A DNA stretch of 64,000 bases from Allobosea sp. (GCA_024231975.1 JAAEQB010000109.1:1-64000); one strand, 5' to 3'; counted from the first letter of the stretch, positions 48,783 to 58,353 are shown. Notes: generated by a model from the sequence alone, not told the origin. Numbers and translations are program-made.

Positions 48783-49369
48783 CGGGGCGGGCCGAACGTG
48801 CAGAGCACGAGGGCGGCGCCCGCCGCCTGATCCTCGACCATGCTGCGCGTCTGCTGCGCAGCAATGGCTATCACCAGACCAGCCTGCGCGAGATCGCCGA
48901 GGCGGTCGGCATCCGCAAGGCCAGCCTCTACCATCACTTCCGCTCCAAGGAGGAGATCGTCGAGGTGGTGGTCAATGACGGCGTCCGCCTGGTTCATCAG
49001 GCGGTGCTGTATGCCTTGGAGGTTGCGGGCGAGGCGACACCGCGTCAGCGGCTCAAAGCGGCGATCGCGGCGCACCTTGCCGCCCTGCACGGCCATTCCG
49101 ACTATACCTGCGCCAGCATCAAGGTCTTCAGCTTCGGCGAGAACCCGACGCCGGAGGGCGTGCGCAGCACCCGCCGAGCCTATGACGATCTTTGGCGAGA
49201 GTTGATCGAGGAGCTTGCCGGTGCCGGTGCGCTGACGGCGGGGATCGCGCCGGAGCGCCTGCGGCTTTTCCTGCTCGGGGCGATGAATGGATCGGTCGAC
49301 TGGTATCGCGAAGGGCGTTTCGACATCCCGCAACTTGCCGGCGAGCTTACGGCGCTGATCGCGTCTTAG
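48779..49369 (+). CDS. TetR-family transcriptional regulator
   Basis: A 196-residue repressor. N-terminal helix-turn-helix: ILDHAARLLRSNGYHQTSLREIAEAVGIRKASLYHHFRSKEEI. The rest is a helical ligand-binding domain. GTG 48779 overlaps the dehydrogenase stop (GTGA). It probably represses its own operon through the inverted repeat at 47,550, with an acyl-CoA as inducer (inference). Confidence 0.9.
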   Translation: MTGRAERAEHEGGARRLILDHAARLLRSNGYHQTSLREIAEAVGIRKASLYHHFRSKEEIVEVVVNDGVRLVHQAVLYALEVAGEATPRQRLKAAIAAHLAALHGHSDYTCASIKVFSFGENPTPEGVRSTRRAYDDLWRELIEELAGAGALTAGIAPERLRLFLLGAMNGSVDWYREGRFDIPQLAGELTALIAS

Positions 49370-49428
49370 GACGCTGCTGGGCGGCTCGCCTTAACCTGCC
49401 CTTGACCGCTGCCGGACGAAGGTGCGGC

Positions 49429-51747
49429 ATGACGCGCAATGGCCTGTTTCGATTTGGTGGCGAATTCCGGGATTCCGTCCGCGAGGCGGCGTTCCGCGAT
49501 GCGCGCTTCGGCGAGACGCTGCGCCAGTGCCGGCTGATCTTCCTGATCTCGGCGGTCCTCAACACGCTCTTCCTCGCCAGCGATTGGCGCTTCCACGGCA
49601 CGCCGCATTTCTTCGTCGCCGTGCCCGCACGCCTTATGGTCGTGTTCGCGTCGCTTCTCTGCTTCGCGCTGGTGCGCAAGGCGACGCGCTTCTCGCAGGC
49701 GCAAGGCGTCCTGATCCTCTGGGAAGTCTCGACGGCGCTGATGGTCGCGCTGCTGGTGTCGTCGCGCAGCGATCTCGCGCTCTTCGTCGTGCTGATGCTG
49801 CCCTCGATCTTCTATCTGGTCGCGCCGACCGCTTTCCGCTGGACGATGGCGTTGGGGCTGGGCTGCAGCGCACTGATGCTCGCCGGCTATCTCGGCCGCG
49901 GGCCGATGCCCTCGACGCTGCCCGGCCTGATCCTCGTGCTCGTGATGCTCAACTTCGCGCTCGGCCTGGTCGTCGTCCATGGCAACCGCCTGCGCCGGCT
50001 CGAATGGGCCGCCACCCAGGCCGAACGCCAGGCCAAGGACGAACTCGGCGCCAGCCAGGCGATGATCGAGCGCATCTTCATGGCGGTGCCGATCCCGCTC
50101 GTCGTCACCTCGCGCGGCGAGGGCCGTTTCCTGCGCGGCAATGATGCCGCCAAGCGCTATTTCGGCGACGAGGTCACGCAAGCACAGGTTCAGGACGTCC
50201 TGCTCGACGGCGGCAACCGCCGCGTCATCGCGCGCCTGCTCAACGCCCACGAGCAGATCGAGGGGCATGAGGCGCAGGTGCGCGACGGCAGCGGCGCCGT
50301 CCGCGACGTATTGATCACCGCGACAACGCTGCCGGTCGGCGAGACGCCTGCGGTCGTCGCCGGGATCGTCGATATCACTGACCGCAAGGCAGCCGAGGCC
50401 CGCACCCGCCGGCAGGCGACGCATGACGCGCTGACCGGTCTGCCGAATCGGCTGTTGTTCAACGAGCGGATGCAGCAGGCCTTGGCTCGGATGGCGAGCA
50501 AGGGCGGGGCAGTCGCGCTCTTCCTGATCGATCTCGACGACTTCAAGTCGATCAACGACACGCTAGGCCATGACGCCGGCGACGCGCTGCTGATCGAGGC
50601 GGCGAAGCGGCTCGCTGCGGCGATCGGACCAGATGAGTTGGTCGCGCGGCTCGGCGGCGACGAATTCGTCGTGCTCTCGACGCAGCGGCTGACGGGGTTC
50701 CAGGCGCTGACGCGGGGCGAGGCGTTGATCGAGGTGCTGCGCCACCCCTGCGAGCATGCCGGGCAGATGATCGCGACGCGGGCGAGCCTCGGCATCGCGC
50801 TCGCGCCCGAGCATGATCGCGACGGCGTCGAATTGATGAAGGACGCCGATCTCGCGCTCTACCGGGCCAAGGCCAACGGCCGCAACATGGCGATCGTCTA
50901 CGAGCCGGCGATGCGCGCCGCTATGGCGCGCCGCGTCGCTGTCTGCCAGGGGCTGGCCGGCGCGCTGAAGGACGAGCGCATCCTGCCCTATTACCAGCCG
51001 CAGGTCGCAGTCGACACCGGCCGGGTCGTCGGCTTCGAGGCTTTGGCGCGCTGGCGTCATTCCGAGCGCGGGATCATTCCGGCGGCTGCCTTCCAGGAGG
51101 GCTTTCAGGACGCCGAGATCGCCAACGGGATCAGCGACGCGATCATCGCAGGCGCCATCAGCGATCTGCGGCGCTGGCTCGATGCCGGGCTCGATGTCGG
51201 CCATGTCTGCGTCAACCTTGCGGCCAGCGTCTTCCGCGACCCGGCGCTGCCGGAGCGCCTGCTCGGGCAGCTGGCGGCGGCCGGGGTGCCAGCCAGCCAT
51301 TTCGGCGTCGAGGTCACCGAGACCGTGCTGCTCACCCGCAATGCCGACGAGGCCGAGCGCACGCTGAAGACCCTGCGTGCCGCGGGCCTGCGCGTCGCGC
51401 TCGACGATTTCGGCACCGGATACGCCTCGCTCACCCATCTCAAGCGCTTCCCGGTCGATGCGCTCAAGATCGACCGTGGCTTCGTCAGCCATGTCACCGA
51501 GAATGGCGGCGATGCGGCGATCGTGCGGGCGCTGCTGCAGCTCGCCGCCGATCTGCGCCTCGATGTCATCGCGGAGGGCGTCGAGACCGCCGAGCAGGAG
51601 GCCTTCCTGAAGGACCAGGGCTGCCGCTTCGCGCAAGGCTATCGCTACGCCAAGCCGGCGCCTGCCGGCCGCGTGCCCTGGCTGCTGCAACTGCCCGATC
51701 TGCTGCCCAAGGGCGATGCCATGCATGGGGATAGTGCGGCCGCCTGA
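49429..51747 (+). CDS. Membrane GGDEF-EAL cyclic-di-GMP protein with PAS domain
   Basis: A 772-residue signalling protein: five or six N-terminal membrane helices (to about residue 185), a PAS-like segment (IFMAVPIPLVVTSRGEGRFL), a GGDEF domain with intact RLGGDEFVVL active site, and an EAL domain with FEALARWRH, DDFGTGYASLTHLKRFPVDA and KIDRGFV. Both catalytic motifs look intact; no RxxD inhibitory site precedes GGDEF. The first sensible start is ATG 49429; an open frame back to 49192 overlaps the TetR gene. It makes or breaks c-di-GMP in response to an unknown membrane signal. Confidence 0.92.
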   Translation: MTRNGLFRFGGEFRDSVREAAFRDARFGETLRQCRLIFLISAVLNTLFLASDWRFHGTPHFFVAVPARLMVVFASLLCFALVRKATRFSQAQGVLILWEVSTALMVALLVSSRSDLALFVVLMLPSIFYLVAPTAFRWTMALGLGCSALMLAGYLGRGPMPSTLPGLILVLVMLNFALGLVVVHGNRLRRLEWAATQAERQAKDELGASQAMIERIFMAVPIPLVVTSRGEGRFLRGNDAAKRYFGDEVTQAQVQDVLLDGGNRRVIARLLNAHEQIEGHEAQVRDGSGAVRDVLITATTLPVGETPAVVAGIVDITDRKAAEARTRRQATHDALTGLPNRLLFNERMQQALARMASKGGAVALFLIDLDDFKSINDTLGHDAGDALLIEAAKRLAAAIGPDELVARLGGDEFVVLSTQRLTGFQALTRGEALIEVLRHPCEHAGQMIATRASLGIALAPEHDRDGVELMKDADLALYRAKANGRNMAIVYEPAMRAAMARRVAVCQGLAGALKDERILPYYQPQVAVDTGRVVGFEALARWRHSERGIIPAAAFQEGFQDAEIANGISDAIIAGAISDLRRWLDAGLDVGHVCVNLAASVFRDPALPERLLGQLAAAGVPASHFGVEVTETVLLTRNADEAERTLKTLRAAGLRVALDDFGTGYASLTHLKRFPVDALKIDRGFVSHVTENGGDAAIVRALLQLAADLRLDVIAEGVETAEQEAFLKDQGCRFAQGYRYAKPAPAGRVPWLLQLPDLLPKGDAMHGDSAAA

Positions 51748-51818
51748 TCAGGCGCACTGGTCGCGGCGCTGTTTTCGTGGCGCTATGCCGGTCTCACAGT
51801 TGATGCCGAGAGCCTTGC

Positions 51819-52862
51819 ATGCGCGCCTTCTATCATCCCGACCAGTCCAAGCACGATCCGCAGCAATATATGCGCTTCGGCAAGATCGTGGCGCCGAAGG
51901 ATCTGCCGGAACGGACTGAGCGACTGCTCGCCGCGCTCGCCAAGCACGGCGTCACGCCCGAGCGCTCGGCCGAGCACGGCACGGCGCCGATTCTCGCGGT
52001 TCATGACGAGGGCTTCGTCCGCTTCCTCGAAGGGCTGTGGGAGCGCTGGCTCGCTCTGCCTGAGCACGGACCGGAAGCCTGGCCCAACACCTTCCCCTAT
52101 TGGAGCGGCCGCACCGATGAGGATGTCCGTCCGCCCTGCCGGCCGACTGGGATCATGGGTCAGCTCGGCTGGTATCTCGGCGATCTCTCCGTGCCGGTCG
52201 GCGAGCATTGCTGGCTCTCGACCCTGCGTTCGGCCGAGACGGCCGTTTCTGGCGCCGATGCGGTCCTCGCCGGCGAGCGTGCCGTCTATTCACTTTGTCG
52301 TCCCTCGGGCCATCATGCCCGCGCCGACCGCGCCACTGGCTTCTGCTATCTCAACAACAGCGCGATCGCGGCGCAGCGCCTGCGCAGCAAATTCGGCAAG
52401 GTCGCGATCCTCGATGTCGACGCCCATCACGGCGATGGCACCCAGCAGATCTTCTATCGCCGCAACGACGTGCTGACGATCTCGATCCATGCCGACCCGG
52501 CGGACTATTACCCCTTCTTCACCGGCTATGCGGACGAACGCGGCAACGGGCCGGGCGAGGGCTTCAACCTCAACCTGCCGCTCGCCCATGGTGCCGCCGG
52601 CGCCGAGATGGAAGCGGCGGTCGACCGCGCCGGCCGCGCCATCCGCGAATTCGGCGCGGAAGCCCTGGTGATCGCGCTCGGCTACGATGCCCACAAGGAC
52701 GATCCGATCGGTGTGCTCAGGCTCGAGGCCGCTGATTTCGGCACGATCGGCGAGCGGGTGAAGGCGCTCGGCCTGCCGACGCTGGTGGTGCAGGAAGGCG
52801 GTTACGCGATCGAGGCGATCGGCGACTGCCTCGATGCGTTTTTGGGTGGGTTCAAGGGTTAA
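51819..52862 (+). CDS. Histone-deacetylase-family protein (acetylpolyamine amidohydrolase-like)
   Basis: A 347-residue zinc deacetylase. The active-site residues appear in RPSGHHARADRATGFCYLNN, the metal-binding ILDVDAHHGDGTQQIFY, and IALGYDAHKDDPIG, with the terminal VVQEGGYAI. The N-terminal MRAFYHPDQSKHDPQQYMRFG is typical of acetylpolyamine amidohydrolases. The likely role is deacetylating N-acetylated polyamines in the cytoplasm. A VOC-family gene follows after 5 bp. It could work with the gamma-glutamylamine genes at 19.5-23.5 kb, but they are far apart. Confidence 0.9.
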   Translation: MRAFYHPDQSKHDPQQYMRFGKIVAPKDLPERTERLLAALAKHGVTPERSAEHGTAPILAVHDEGFVRFLEGLWERWLALPEHGPEAWPNTFPYWSGRTDEDVRPPCRPTGIMGQLGWYLGDLSVPVGEHCWLSTLRSAETAVSGADAVLAGERAVYSLCRPSGHHARADRATGFCYLNNSAIAAQRLRSKFGKVAILDVDAHHGDGTQQIFYRRNDVLTISIHADPADYYPFFTGYADERGNGPGEGFNLNLPLAHGAAGAEMEAAVDRAGRAIREFGAEALVIALGYDAHKDDPIGVLRLEAADFGTIGERVKALGLPTLVVQEGGYAIEAIGDCLDAFLGGFKG

Positions 52863-52867
52863 GGAGC

Positions 52868-53260
52868 GTGCCGCAGGCGATCGCCCACCTCGCGTTGCTG
52901 GTGCGGGACTATGATGAGGCGATCGCCTTTTTCGTCGAGACGCTTGGCTTCGAACTTCTGGAGGACACTCCGCTAGATCCGGAGAAGCGCTGGGTCCGCG
53001 TGGCGCCGGTGGGAGGCAGGGGCGCTTCACTACTGCTGGCCCAGGCCGCGACCGCCGAGCAGCAGGCACAGATCGGCAGTCAGTCGGGCGGCCGCGTCTT
53101 CCTGTTCCTCGAAACCGATGATTTCGCGCGCGATCATGCCTGCATGCTGGCGCGCGGCGTGCGCTTCCTGGAGGCACCGCGCCGAGAAGGCTACGGCATC
53201 GTCGCCGTCTTTGAGGATCTCTACGGCAATCGCTGGGATCTGATCGAGCCGGCGCGCTGA
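52868..53260 (+). CDS. VOC-superfamily (glyoxalase/bleomycin-resistance-like) protein
   Basis: A 130-residue single VOC module pair. It begins with IAHLALLVRDYDEAIAFFVETLGFELLEDT and ends with VAVFEDLYGNRWDLIEP; the metal ligands His, Glu/Gln and terminal Glu of the family seem present. GTG 52868 starts 5 bp after the deacetylase stop. Function not predictable beyond metal-dependent small-molecule chemistry. Confidence 0.85.
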   Translation: MPQAIAHLALLVRDYDEAIAFFVETLGFELLEDTPLDPEKRWVRVAPVGGRGASLLLAQAATAEQQAQIGSQSGGRVFLFLETDDFARDHACMLARGVRFLEAPRREGYGIVAVFEDLYGNRWDLIEPAR

Positions 53261-53275
53261 GGCCTCGTCTCATCA

Positions 53276-53299
53276 AAGAGCGGGCGTCAGCCCGCTCTT
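53276..53299. terminator. Bidirectional terminator between VOC and msrA
   Basis: A perfect 10-bp stem, AAGAGCGGGC (53276-53285) and GCCCGCTCTT (53290-53299), with a 4-base GTCA loop, then CTTTGG on the plus strand and TTGATGAG on the minus strand. Lies between convergent genes. Confidence 0.85.
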
Positions 53300-53314
53300 C
53301 TTTGGCTCCTGCCG

Positions 53315-53821
53315 CTACTCCGCAGCCTCGCGGCGCGGCAGCACCCAGTCCGGCCGGACCCAGTGGCAGGTATAGCCGTCGGGATAGCGCTCCAGATAAT
53401 CCTGGTGCTCCGGCTCGGCCTCCCAGAAGTCGCCTTCGGGCCTCACCTCGGTGACGACCTTGCCCGGCCAGCGGCCCGACGCGTTCACTTCGGCGATCAC
53501 CTCATCGGCGATCTGCTTCTGGGTCTCGTCGACATAGTAGATGCCCGAGCGATAGCTGGTGCCGAGGTCGTTGCCCTGGCGGTTCAGCGTGGTCGGATCG
53601 TGAATCTGGAAGAAGAACTCGACCAGCTGCCGGTAGCCGATCTTGGCGGGATCGAAGCTGATCTCGATGCCCTCGGCATGGCTCCCGTGATTGCGATAGG
53701 TCGCGTTCTTCACGTCGCCGCCGGTATAGCCGACCCGGGTCGACTCGACGCCGGGCAGCTTGCGGATCAGGTCCTGCATGCCCCAGAAGCAACCGCCTGC
53801 GAGTACAGCACGTTCCGTCAT
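53315..53821 (-). CDS. msrA: Peptide methionine-S-sulfoxide reductase MsrA
   Basis: A 168-residue MsrA. The catalytic Cys is in GGCFWGMQDL at the N-terminus, with the conserved NHGSHAEGIEISFDP-like region and PEHQDYLERYPDGYTCHWV near the C-terminus. It repairs oxidised methionine (S-epimer) using thioredoxin. ATG 53821 puts the active site at Cys11 as usual; the frame extends upstream to 53845 without need. Stands alone, ending before a shared terminator. Confidence 0.95.
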   Translation of the reverse strand: MTERAVLAGGCFWGMQDLIRKLPGVESTRVGYTGGDVKNATYRNHGSHAEGIEISFDPAKIGYRQLVEFFFQIHDPTTLNRQGNDLGTSYRSGIYYVDETQKQIADEVIAEVNASGRWPGKVVTEVRPEGDFWEAEPEHQDYLERYPDGYTCHWVRPDWVLPRREAAE

Positions 53822-54038
53822 GTCAAACCTCCTTGATCGCGCCAAGATAAGTATCGGCAGCTGAATTCGCCATGGCGTGGTACAGGGTTACAATCGGCAA
53901 GGCAGATTGCTTGATGGGCTGCCCGGCCACCGCTCCTCATTCTCGGCCTGGTCGCCCTTCCGACCAACTACGCCCGCTGCTCCGCACTTTCTTGGATCAG
54001 CTTAATCGATCCTTCGCCGAAGCGCTGTATCGAGGGGC

Positions 54039-54248
54039 ATGCTCGGTCTTTGGGATTCCATCAGCACATGGTTCTGGGACATCCCCAGTCTCTGGACTGG
54101 CTTTTGGCGAACAATCGCGACAGTCCTTGCAGCGCTCGTGTTGAGTATGGCGCTAGGCCTTCCGGCATGGATACCCTTCACGGCTCAATGGTTGTGCCTG
54201 TTCTGGTTTTTCGGTCGCTGGCAGCATCAAAAGCGGCAGAGGTCTTGA
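54039..54248 (+). CDS. Small membrane protein, Trp-rich (69 residues)
   Basis: A 69-residue protein with ATG 54039 preceded by GAGGGG. It is rich in Trp (eight to nine) with two hydrophobic stretches (RTIATVLAALVLSMALGLPA and FTAQWLCLFWFF) and a basic C-terminal tail (HQKRQRS), hence probably two membrane helices. No known family is recognised. It lies between msrA and the convergent TPP-enzyme gene; other readings of this spacer are less gene-like. Confidence 0.45.
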   Translation: MLGLWDSISTWFWDIPSLWTGFWRTIATVLAALVLSMALGLPAWIPFTAQWLCLFWFFGRWQHQKRQRS

Positions 54249-54288
54249 AAGCGCGGTAGGCCCGCGCTCCAGCAAACGCCGCTCTCGG

Positions 54289-55845
54289 TCAGATCACCGC
54301 CTCGATCAGGAACGGCCCCTTGCGGCCGAGCGCGCTCTTGAACAGCCTGGCAAACTCCTCGGCCGTGGTGGCGCGGCCGGCCTCTACGCCCATGCCCTTT
54401 GCCATCGAGACCCAGTCCAGCGCCGGCTCGTCGATATTGAGCATCAGTTTGGCGTTGCGCCCGAAATCGTTGACGCCGACATTGCGCATCTCGCCGTGCA
54501 GGATCGCATAGGTCCGGTTGGCGAAGACGACGGTGACGACGTCGAGGTTCTCGCGCGCCTGCGTCCACAGGCCCTGCACCGTGTACATGCCGGAGCCGTC
54601 GGCCTGCATGCCGATCACCTTGCGGTCCGGGCAGGCGACAGCGGCGCCGACGCAGAGCGGAATGCCTTCGCCGATCGAGCCGCCGGTGAGCTGGATATAG
54701 TCGTGCTGCGGCGCGCCGTGGCAGTCGTAATAGAAGCTGCGGCCCGACGAGACCGACTCGTCGCAGATGATCGCGTTCTCCGGCAGCAGCCGCGTGACGA
54801 TGGCGCAGACCTTGTCGGCATCGAGCGTGCCGGTCGGCAGCGCGCTGTCCGCTGCCTGCGGCGCGGCGATGAAGGCGGGCGGTGTCGCCCGAGCGGAGAG
54901 CTCGTCGGCCAGCGCTTCGATCGTCCCCGGCAGGTCGTCGCCCGGCACGGCCAGTTGCTCGACCTGGCAGGTCTCGTGCACCAGCCGGCCCGGCTTGCCG
55001 GGATAGGCGAAGAAGCCGACCGGCACCTTGGCGCCGATCAGCACCAGCAGGTCGATATTGGCGAGCTGCTGCAGGGCCATGTCGATCGGGTAGAACACCT
55101 TCGGGATCGCGACGCGGCCGGCGCCGCGCTCGATCCGCCCGTTCGACATCTGCGAGAAGATCTGCGCGCCGGTCGTGGTGCAGATGCGGGCGGCCATCGC
55201 CATCGGCCCCTCGCGCAGCGCCGAGCCGGTCAGCATGATCGCTGCGCGCGAGCCGTGCTTGCGCAAAAGGCCGGCAACCTCGCGGATCTGCGCCTGATCG
55301 ACCTGCGTCGGCGCCGGTACCGGCGTGCGCCTCAACTCCGCCGGCTCGACGCTGCCCCAGGCGCAATCGGCCGGCAGGATCACGGTGGTGACGCCGGGCA
55401 GCGAGAGCGAGGCGGCATAGGCCTCGCCGATCGCCGGGCCGACATCCTCAGGGCTCGCGATGCGGCGCACGAACTGCGACATCGGACGGGCCAGGCTCTC
55501 GATGTCGCTGGTCAGTGGCGCGTCGTGCTGGAGATGATAGGTCGCGTGGTCACCGACCACGTTGATCATCGGCGTATGGGCGCGCCTGGCATTGTGCATA
55601 TTGGCGAGCGCGTTTGCCATGCCGGGGCCGCAGTGCAGCAGCGTCGCCGCCGGCTTGTCGGCCATGCGGGCATAGCCGTCGGCCGCGCCGGTGACGACGC
55701 CCTCGAACAGGCCGAGTACGCAGCGCATCTGCGGCTTGCGGTCGAGCGCCGCGACGAAGTGCATTTCCGAGGTGCCGGGGTTGGCGAAGCAGACATCGAC
55801 ATCGTTGACCAGCAGCGTGTCGCACAGGCGGTCGGCGCCATTCAT
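54289..55845 (-). CDS. TPP-dependent decarboxylase-like enzyme (benzoylformate/acetolactate type)
   Basis: A 518-residue thiamine-diphosphate enzyme. The N-terminus shows DVCFANPGTSEMHFVAALD with the activating Glu in LFEGVVTGAADGYARM; the C-terminal cofactor motif is GMQADGSGMYTVQGLWTQA followed by FANRTYAIL. Resembles acetolactate-synthase-like enzymes annotated as benzoylformate or phosphonopyruvate/sulfopyruvate decarboxylases. ATG 55845 is used; an upstream frame is not gene-like. It is divergent from an SsuA/TauA-type ABC transporter across a 261-bp spacer, so its substrate may be what that transporter brings in (inference). Confidence 0.86.
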   Translation of the reverse strand: MNGADRLCDTLLVNDVDVCFANPGTSEMHFVAALDRKPQMRCVLGLFEGVVTGAADGYARMADKPAATLLHCGPGMANALANMHNARRAHTPMINVVGDHATYHLQHDAPLTSDIESLARPMSQFVRRIASPEDVGPAIGEAYAASLSLPGVTTVILPADCAWGSVEPAELRRTPVPAPTQVDQAQIREVAGLLRKHGSRAAIMLTGSALREGPMAMAARICTTTGAQIFSQMSNGRIERGAGRVAIPKVFYPIDMALQQLANIDLLVLIGAKVPVGFFAYPGKPGRLVHETCQVEQLAVPGDDLPGTIEALADELSARATPPAFIAAPQAADSALPTGTLDADKVCAIVTRLLPENAIICDESVSSGRSFYYDCHGAPQHDYIQLTGGSIGEGIPLCVGAAVACPDRKVIGMQADGSGMYTVQGLWTQARENLDVVTVVFANRTYAILHGEMRNVGVNDFGRNAKLMLNIDEPALDWVSMAKGMGVEAGRATTAEEFARLFKSALGRKGPFLIEAVI

Positions 55846-55987
55846 CCGGGAAACCTCTTTGATAGCCAAAGGCGCGTGGCGCCTGTCATGCCGAGGGGAA
55901 GGGATCACTACCTCGGTGTCAAACAAGAGAATGTCATTGCTTCCCCAAGCGGTGGTGATCAGCGGCGTCATCTGACGCCGCGCCGCC

Positions 55988-56007
55988 TTGACCCCTTTGC
56001 ATATGCA
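55988..56007. promoter_or_regulatory. Palindrome in the divergent spacer of the ABC transporter
   Basis: TTGACC (55988-55993) could be a plus-strand -35 box; directly after it lies the perfect palindrome TGCATATGCA (55998-56007), a likely protein-binding site between the TPP-enzyme and ABC-transporter genes. No regulator gene is adjacent. Confidence 0.3.
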
Positions 56008-56106
56008 TTTAACGTGATTTGGAACGAAGCTTGCTTTATGGGCGCGATCGGGCTGCGTTGGCCGGGGTGTCCGCTGCAGGCGGGAACAAGTGGGGAAGGG
56101 TTCGTC

Positions 56107-57069
56107 ATGACTGGTTTGAAGCGTATCGGGATGCTGGCCGGGATCGGCCTTGCAGCCCTCATGACCGCCGGCAGCGCGCAGGCGCAGACCAAGGTTGCCA
56201 TCGGCATTTCCGGCTGGACCGGCTTCGCGCCGCTGGTGCTCGCCAAGGAGGCCGGCATTTTCGCCAAGAACGGCCTCGACGTGACGATCCAGAAGATCCC
56301 GCAGAAGGACCGCCATCTCGCCATGGCCTCCGGCGCCATCCAGTGCGCTGCGACCACGGTCGAAACCTGGATCGTCTGGGACGCCGCCGGCATCAAGACC
56401 AAGCAGATCTTCCAGCTCGACAAGAGCTATGGCGCCGACGGCATGGCGGTGCGCGGCTCGACCAGCTCGATCAAGGACCTCAAGGGCAAGACGGTCGCAG
56501 CCTCGGCGCCCGGCACCTCGCCCTATTTCGCCCTCGCCTGGATCCTCAAGGAGAACGGCATGTCGGTGAAGGACGTCAGCGTCGTCAACATGGAGCCCGG
56601 CCCGGCCGCGCAGGCCTTCATCGCCGGCCAGAACGACGCCGCCATGACCTATGAGCCCTATCTCTCGGCCGTGCGCGAGAAGCCCGAGGCCGGCAAGATC
56701 ATCGCCACCACGCTCGACTACCCGATGGTGATGGACACCTTCGGCTGCACGCCGAAATTCCTGGCGGAGAACGACACCGCCGCCAAGGCACTGACCAAGA
56801 GCTATTTCGAGGCGCTCGCGCTGATCAAGGCCGATCAGGCCAAGGCCTATGGCATCATGGGCGCTGATGTGAAGCAGACCGGCGAGCAGTTCGGCAAGTC
56901 GGCGAATTATCTGCGCTGGTCGGATGCCGAAGGCAACAAGAAGTTCTTCGACGGCGAATGGCAGGCCTTCACCACCAAGGCGGCCGAGCTGCTGCTGGAG
57001 ATCGGCCTGATCAAGGCCAAGCCTGACATCGCCACGCTGGTCGAGACCAAGTACGTCGCCGGCAAGTGA
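56107..57069 (+). CDS. ABC transporter substrate-binding protein (SsuA/TauA/NitT-like)
   Basis: A 320-residue periplasmic protein. Signal peptide GLKRIGMLAGIGLAALMTAGSAQA, then VAIGISGWTGFAPLVLAKEAGIF as in SsuA/NMT1-type proteins. These bind sulfonates, taurine, pyrimidine precursors or similar small molecules. ATG 56107 follows GGGGAAGGG. The permease and ATPase genes come after an inserted glycosylase gene, all in one direction with overlaps. Confidence 0.9.
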   Translation: MTGLKRIGMLAGIGLAALMTAGSAQAQTKVAIGISGWTGFAPLVLAKEAGIFAKNGLDVTIQKIPQKDRHLAMASGAIQCAATTVETWIVWDAAGIKTKQIFQLDKSYGADGMAVRGSTSSIKDLKGKTVAASAPGTSPYFALAWILKENGMSVKDVSVVNMEPGPAAQAFIAGQNDAAMTYEPYLSAVREKPEAGKIIATTLDYPMVMDTFGCTPKFLAENDTAAKALTKSYFEALALIKADQAKAYGIMGADVKQTGEQFGKSANYLRWSDAEGNKKFFDGEWQAFTTKAAELLLEIGLIKAKPDIATLVETKYVAGK

Positions 57070-57581
57070 GCGATGACGTCCTGCCGGACGTGCTGACCGC
57101 CGGCCTGTGCGTCGTCTTCTGCGGCACGCAGGCCGGAGCGGTCTCCGCCCGGCGGGGCGCCTATTATGCCGGCCCCGGCAACAAGTTCTGGAAAACCCTG
57201 TTCGAGACCAGGCTGATTCCTGAGCAACTCGGCCCGGCGGATTTCCCGAACCTGCCGCGATACGGCATCGGCTTCACCGACGTCGCGAAGGGGACATCCG
57301 GCCCCGATACGGCGTTGATGCGGCACCACTTCGATATCATCGGCTTCCTGGCCAAGATTCGCGAGCACGCGCCGGCGATCGTTGCTTTCAACGGCAAGCG
57401 TGCCGCGCAGGCCGCGTTGGGGGGCGAAAGAGGCCGCAGGCTCGCCTATGGCCTCCAGCCATCCCTGCTTGTAGGAAGCCGCGTCTTCATCCTGCCGTCC
57501 ACATCCGGGGCGGCCTCCGGCTACTGGTCGATCGAGCCCTGGCATGAACTCGCCGCTCTCGTGAAGGAAACAAGTTTCTGA
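57066..57581 (+). CDS. mug: Mug/TDG-type mismatch-specific DNA glycosylase
   Basis: A 171-residue uracil-DNA glycosylase superfamily member of the Mug group. It has VVFCGTQAGAVSARRGAYYAGPGNKFWKTLFE (active-site loop) and VFILPSTSGAASGYW (intercalating loop). The catalytic-loop context GTQAG instead of GINPG is a noticeable deviation, and the second motif is close to Mug. It removes uracil or ethenocytosine from mismatches. GTG 57066 overlaps the binding-protein stop and the permease ATG follows after 2 bp, so this DNA repair gene is embedded in an ABC transporter operon. Confidence 0.87.
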   Translation: MSDDVLPDVLTAGLCVVFCGTQAGAVSARRGAYYAGPGNKFWKTLFETRLIPEQLGPADFPNLPRYGIGFTDVAKGTSGPDTALMRHHFDIIGFLAKIREHAPAIVAFNGKRAAQAALGGERGRRLAYGLQPSLLVGSRVFILPSTSGAASGYWSIEPWHELAALVKETSF

Positions 57582-57583
57582 CG

Positions 57584-58353
57584 ATGAAACCACTTCAGCC
57601 GGTCTCCGCTGCCGCCCGTGTCGGCTACGGCATCGCCTTCTTCGCGCTTTTCGTCGCGGTCTGGTCGGTTGCGACCTTCGGCGGCTATGTCCAGAAACTC
57701 TTCCTCGCCGATCCGCTGACCATGGTCGGTGAAGGCTGGAACCTGCTCGTCAACCACGGCTTCATCGTTGATATCGGCATGACGATCTGGCGCGTCGTCG
57801 GCGGCTTCATCCTCGCGGTCATCTTCGCGCTGCCGCTCGGCATCCTGATGGGCGCCTACAAGCCGGTCGAGGCCTTCCTCGAGCCCTTCGTCTCCTTCGC
57901 GCGCTACCTGCCGGCCTCGGCCTTCATCCCGCTGCTGATCCTCTGGGCCGGCATCGGCGAGACGCAGAAGCTGCTGGTCATCTTCATCGGCTCGTTCTTC
58001 CAGCTCGTGCTGATGATCGCGGTTGCGGTCGGCGGTATCCGGCGCGACCTGGTCGACGCCGCCTACACATTGGGCGCCAGCGATTCCTCGGTGGTGCGGC
58101 GCGTGCTCCTGCCCAATGCCGCGCCGGAGATCGCCGAGATCTTCCGCCTCGTCCTCGGCTGGGCCTGGACCTATGTCATCGTCGCGGAATTGATCGGCTC
58201 CTCCTCCGGCATCGGCCACATGATCACCGACAGCCAGGCGCTGTTGAACACCGGACAGATCATCTTCGGCATCATCGTCATCGGCCTGATCGGGCTGGTC
58301 TCTGATTTTCTCTTCAAGGCGGTCAACCAGCGCCTGTTTCCGTGGGCGCAGGC

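Noticed and set aside
49192..49428. N-terminal extension of the GGDEF-EAL gene
   Set aside because: It overlaps the TetR gene and reads as Arg/Ala-rich antisense-like sequence; ATG 49429 leads directly into the membrane domain.
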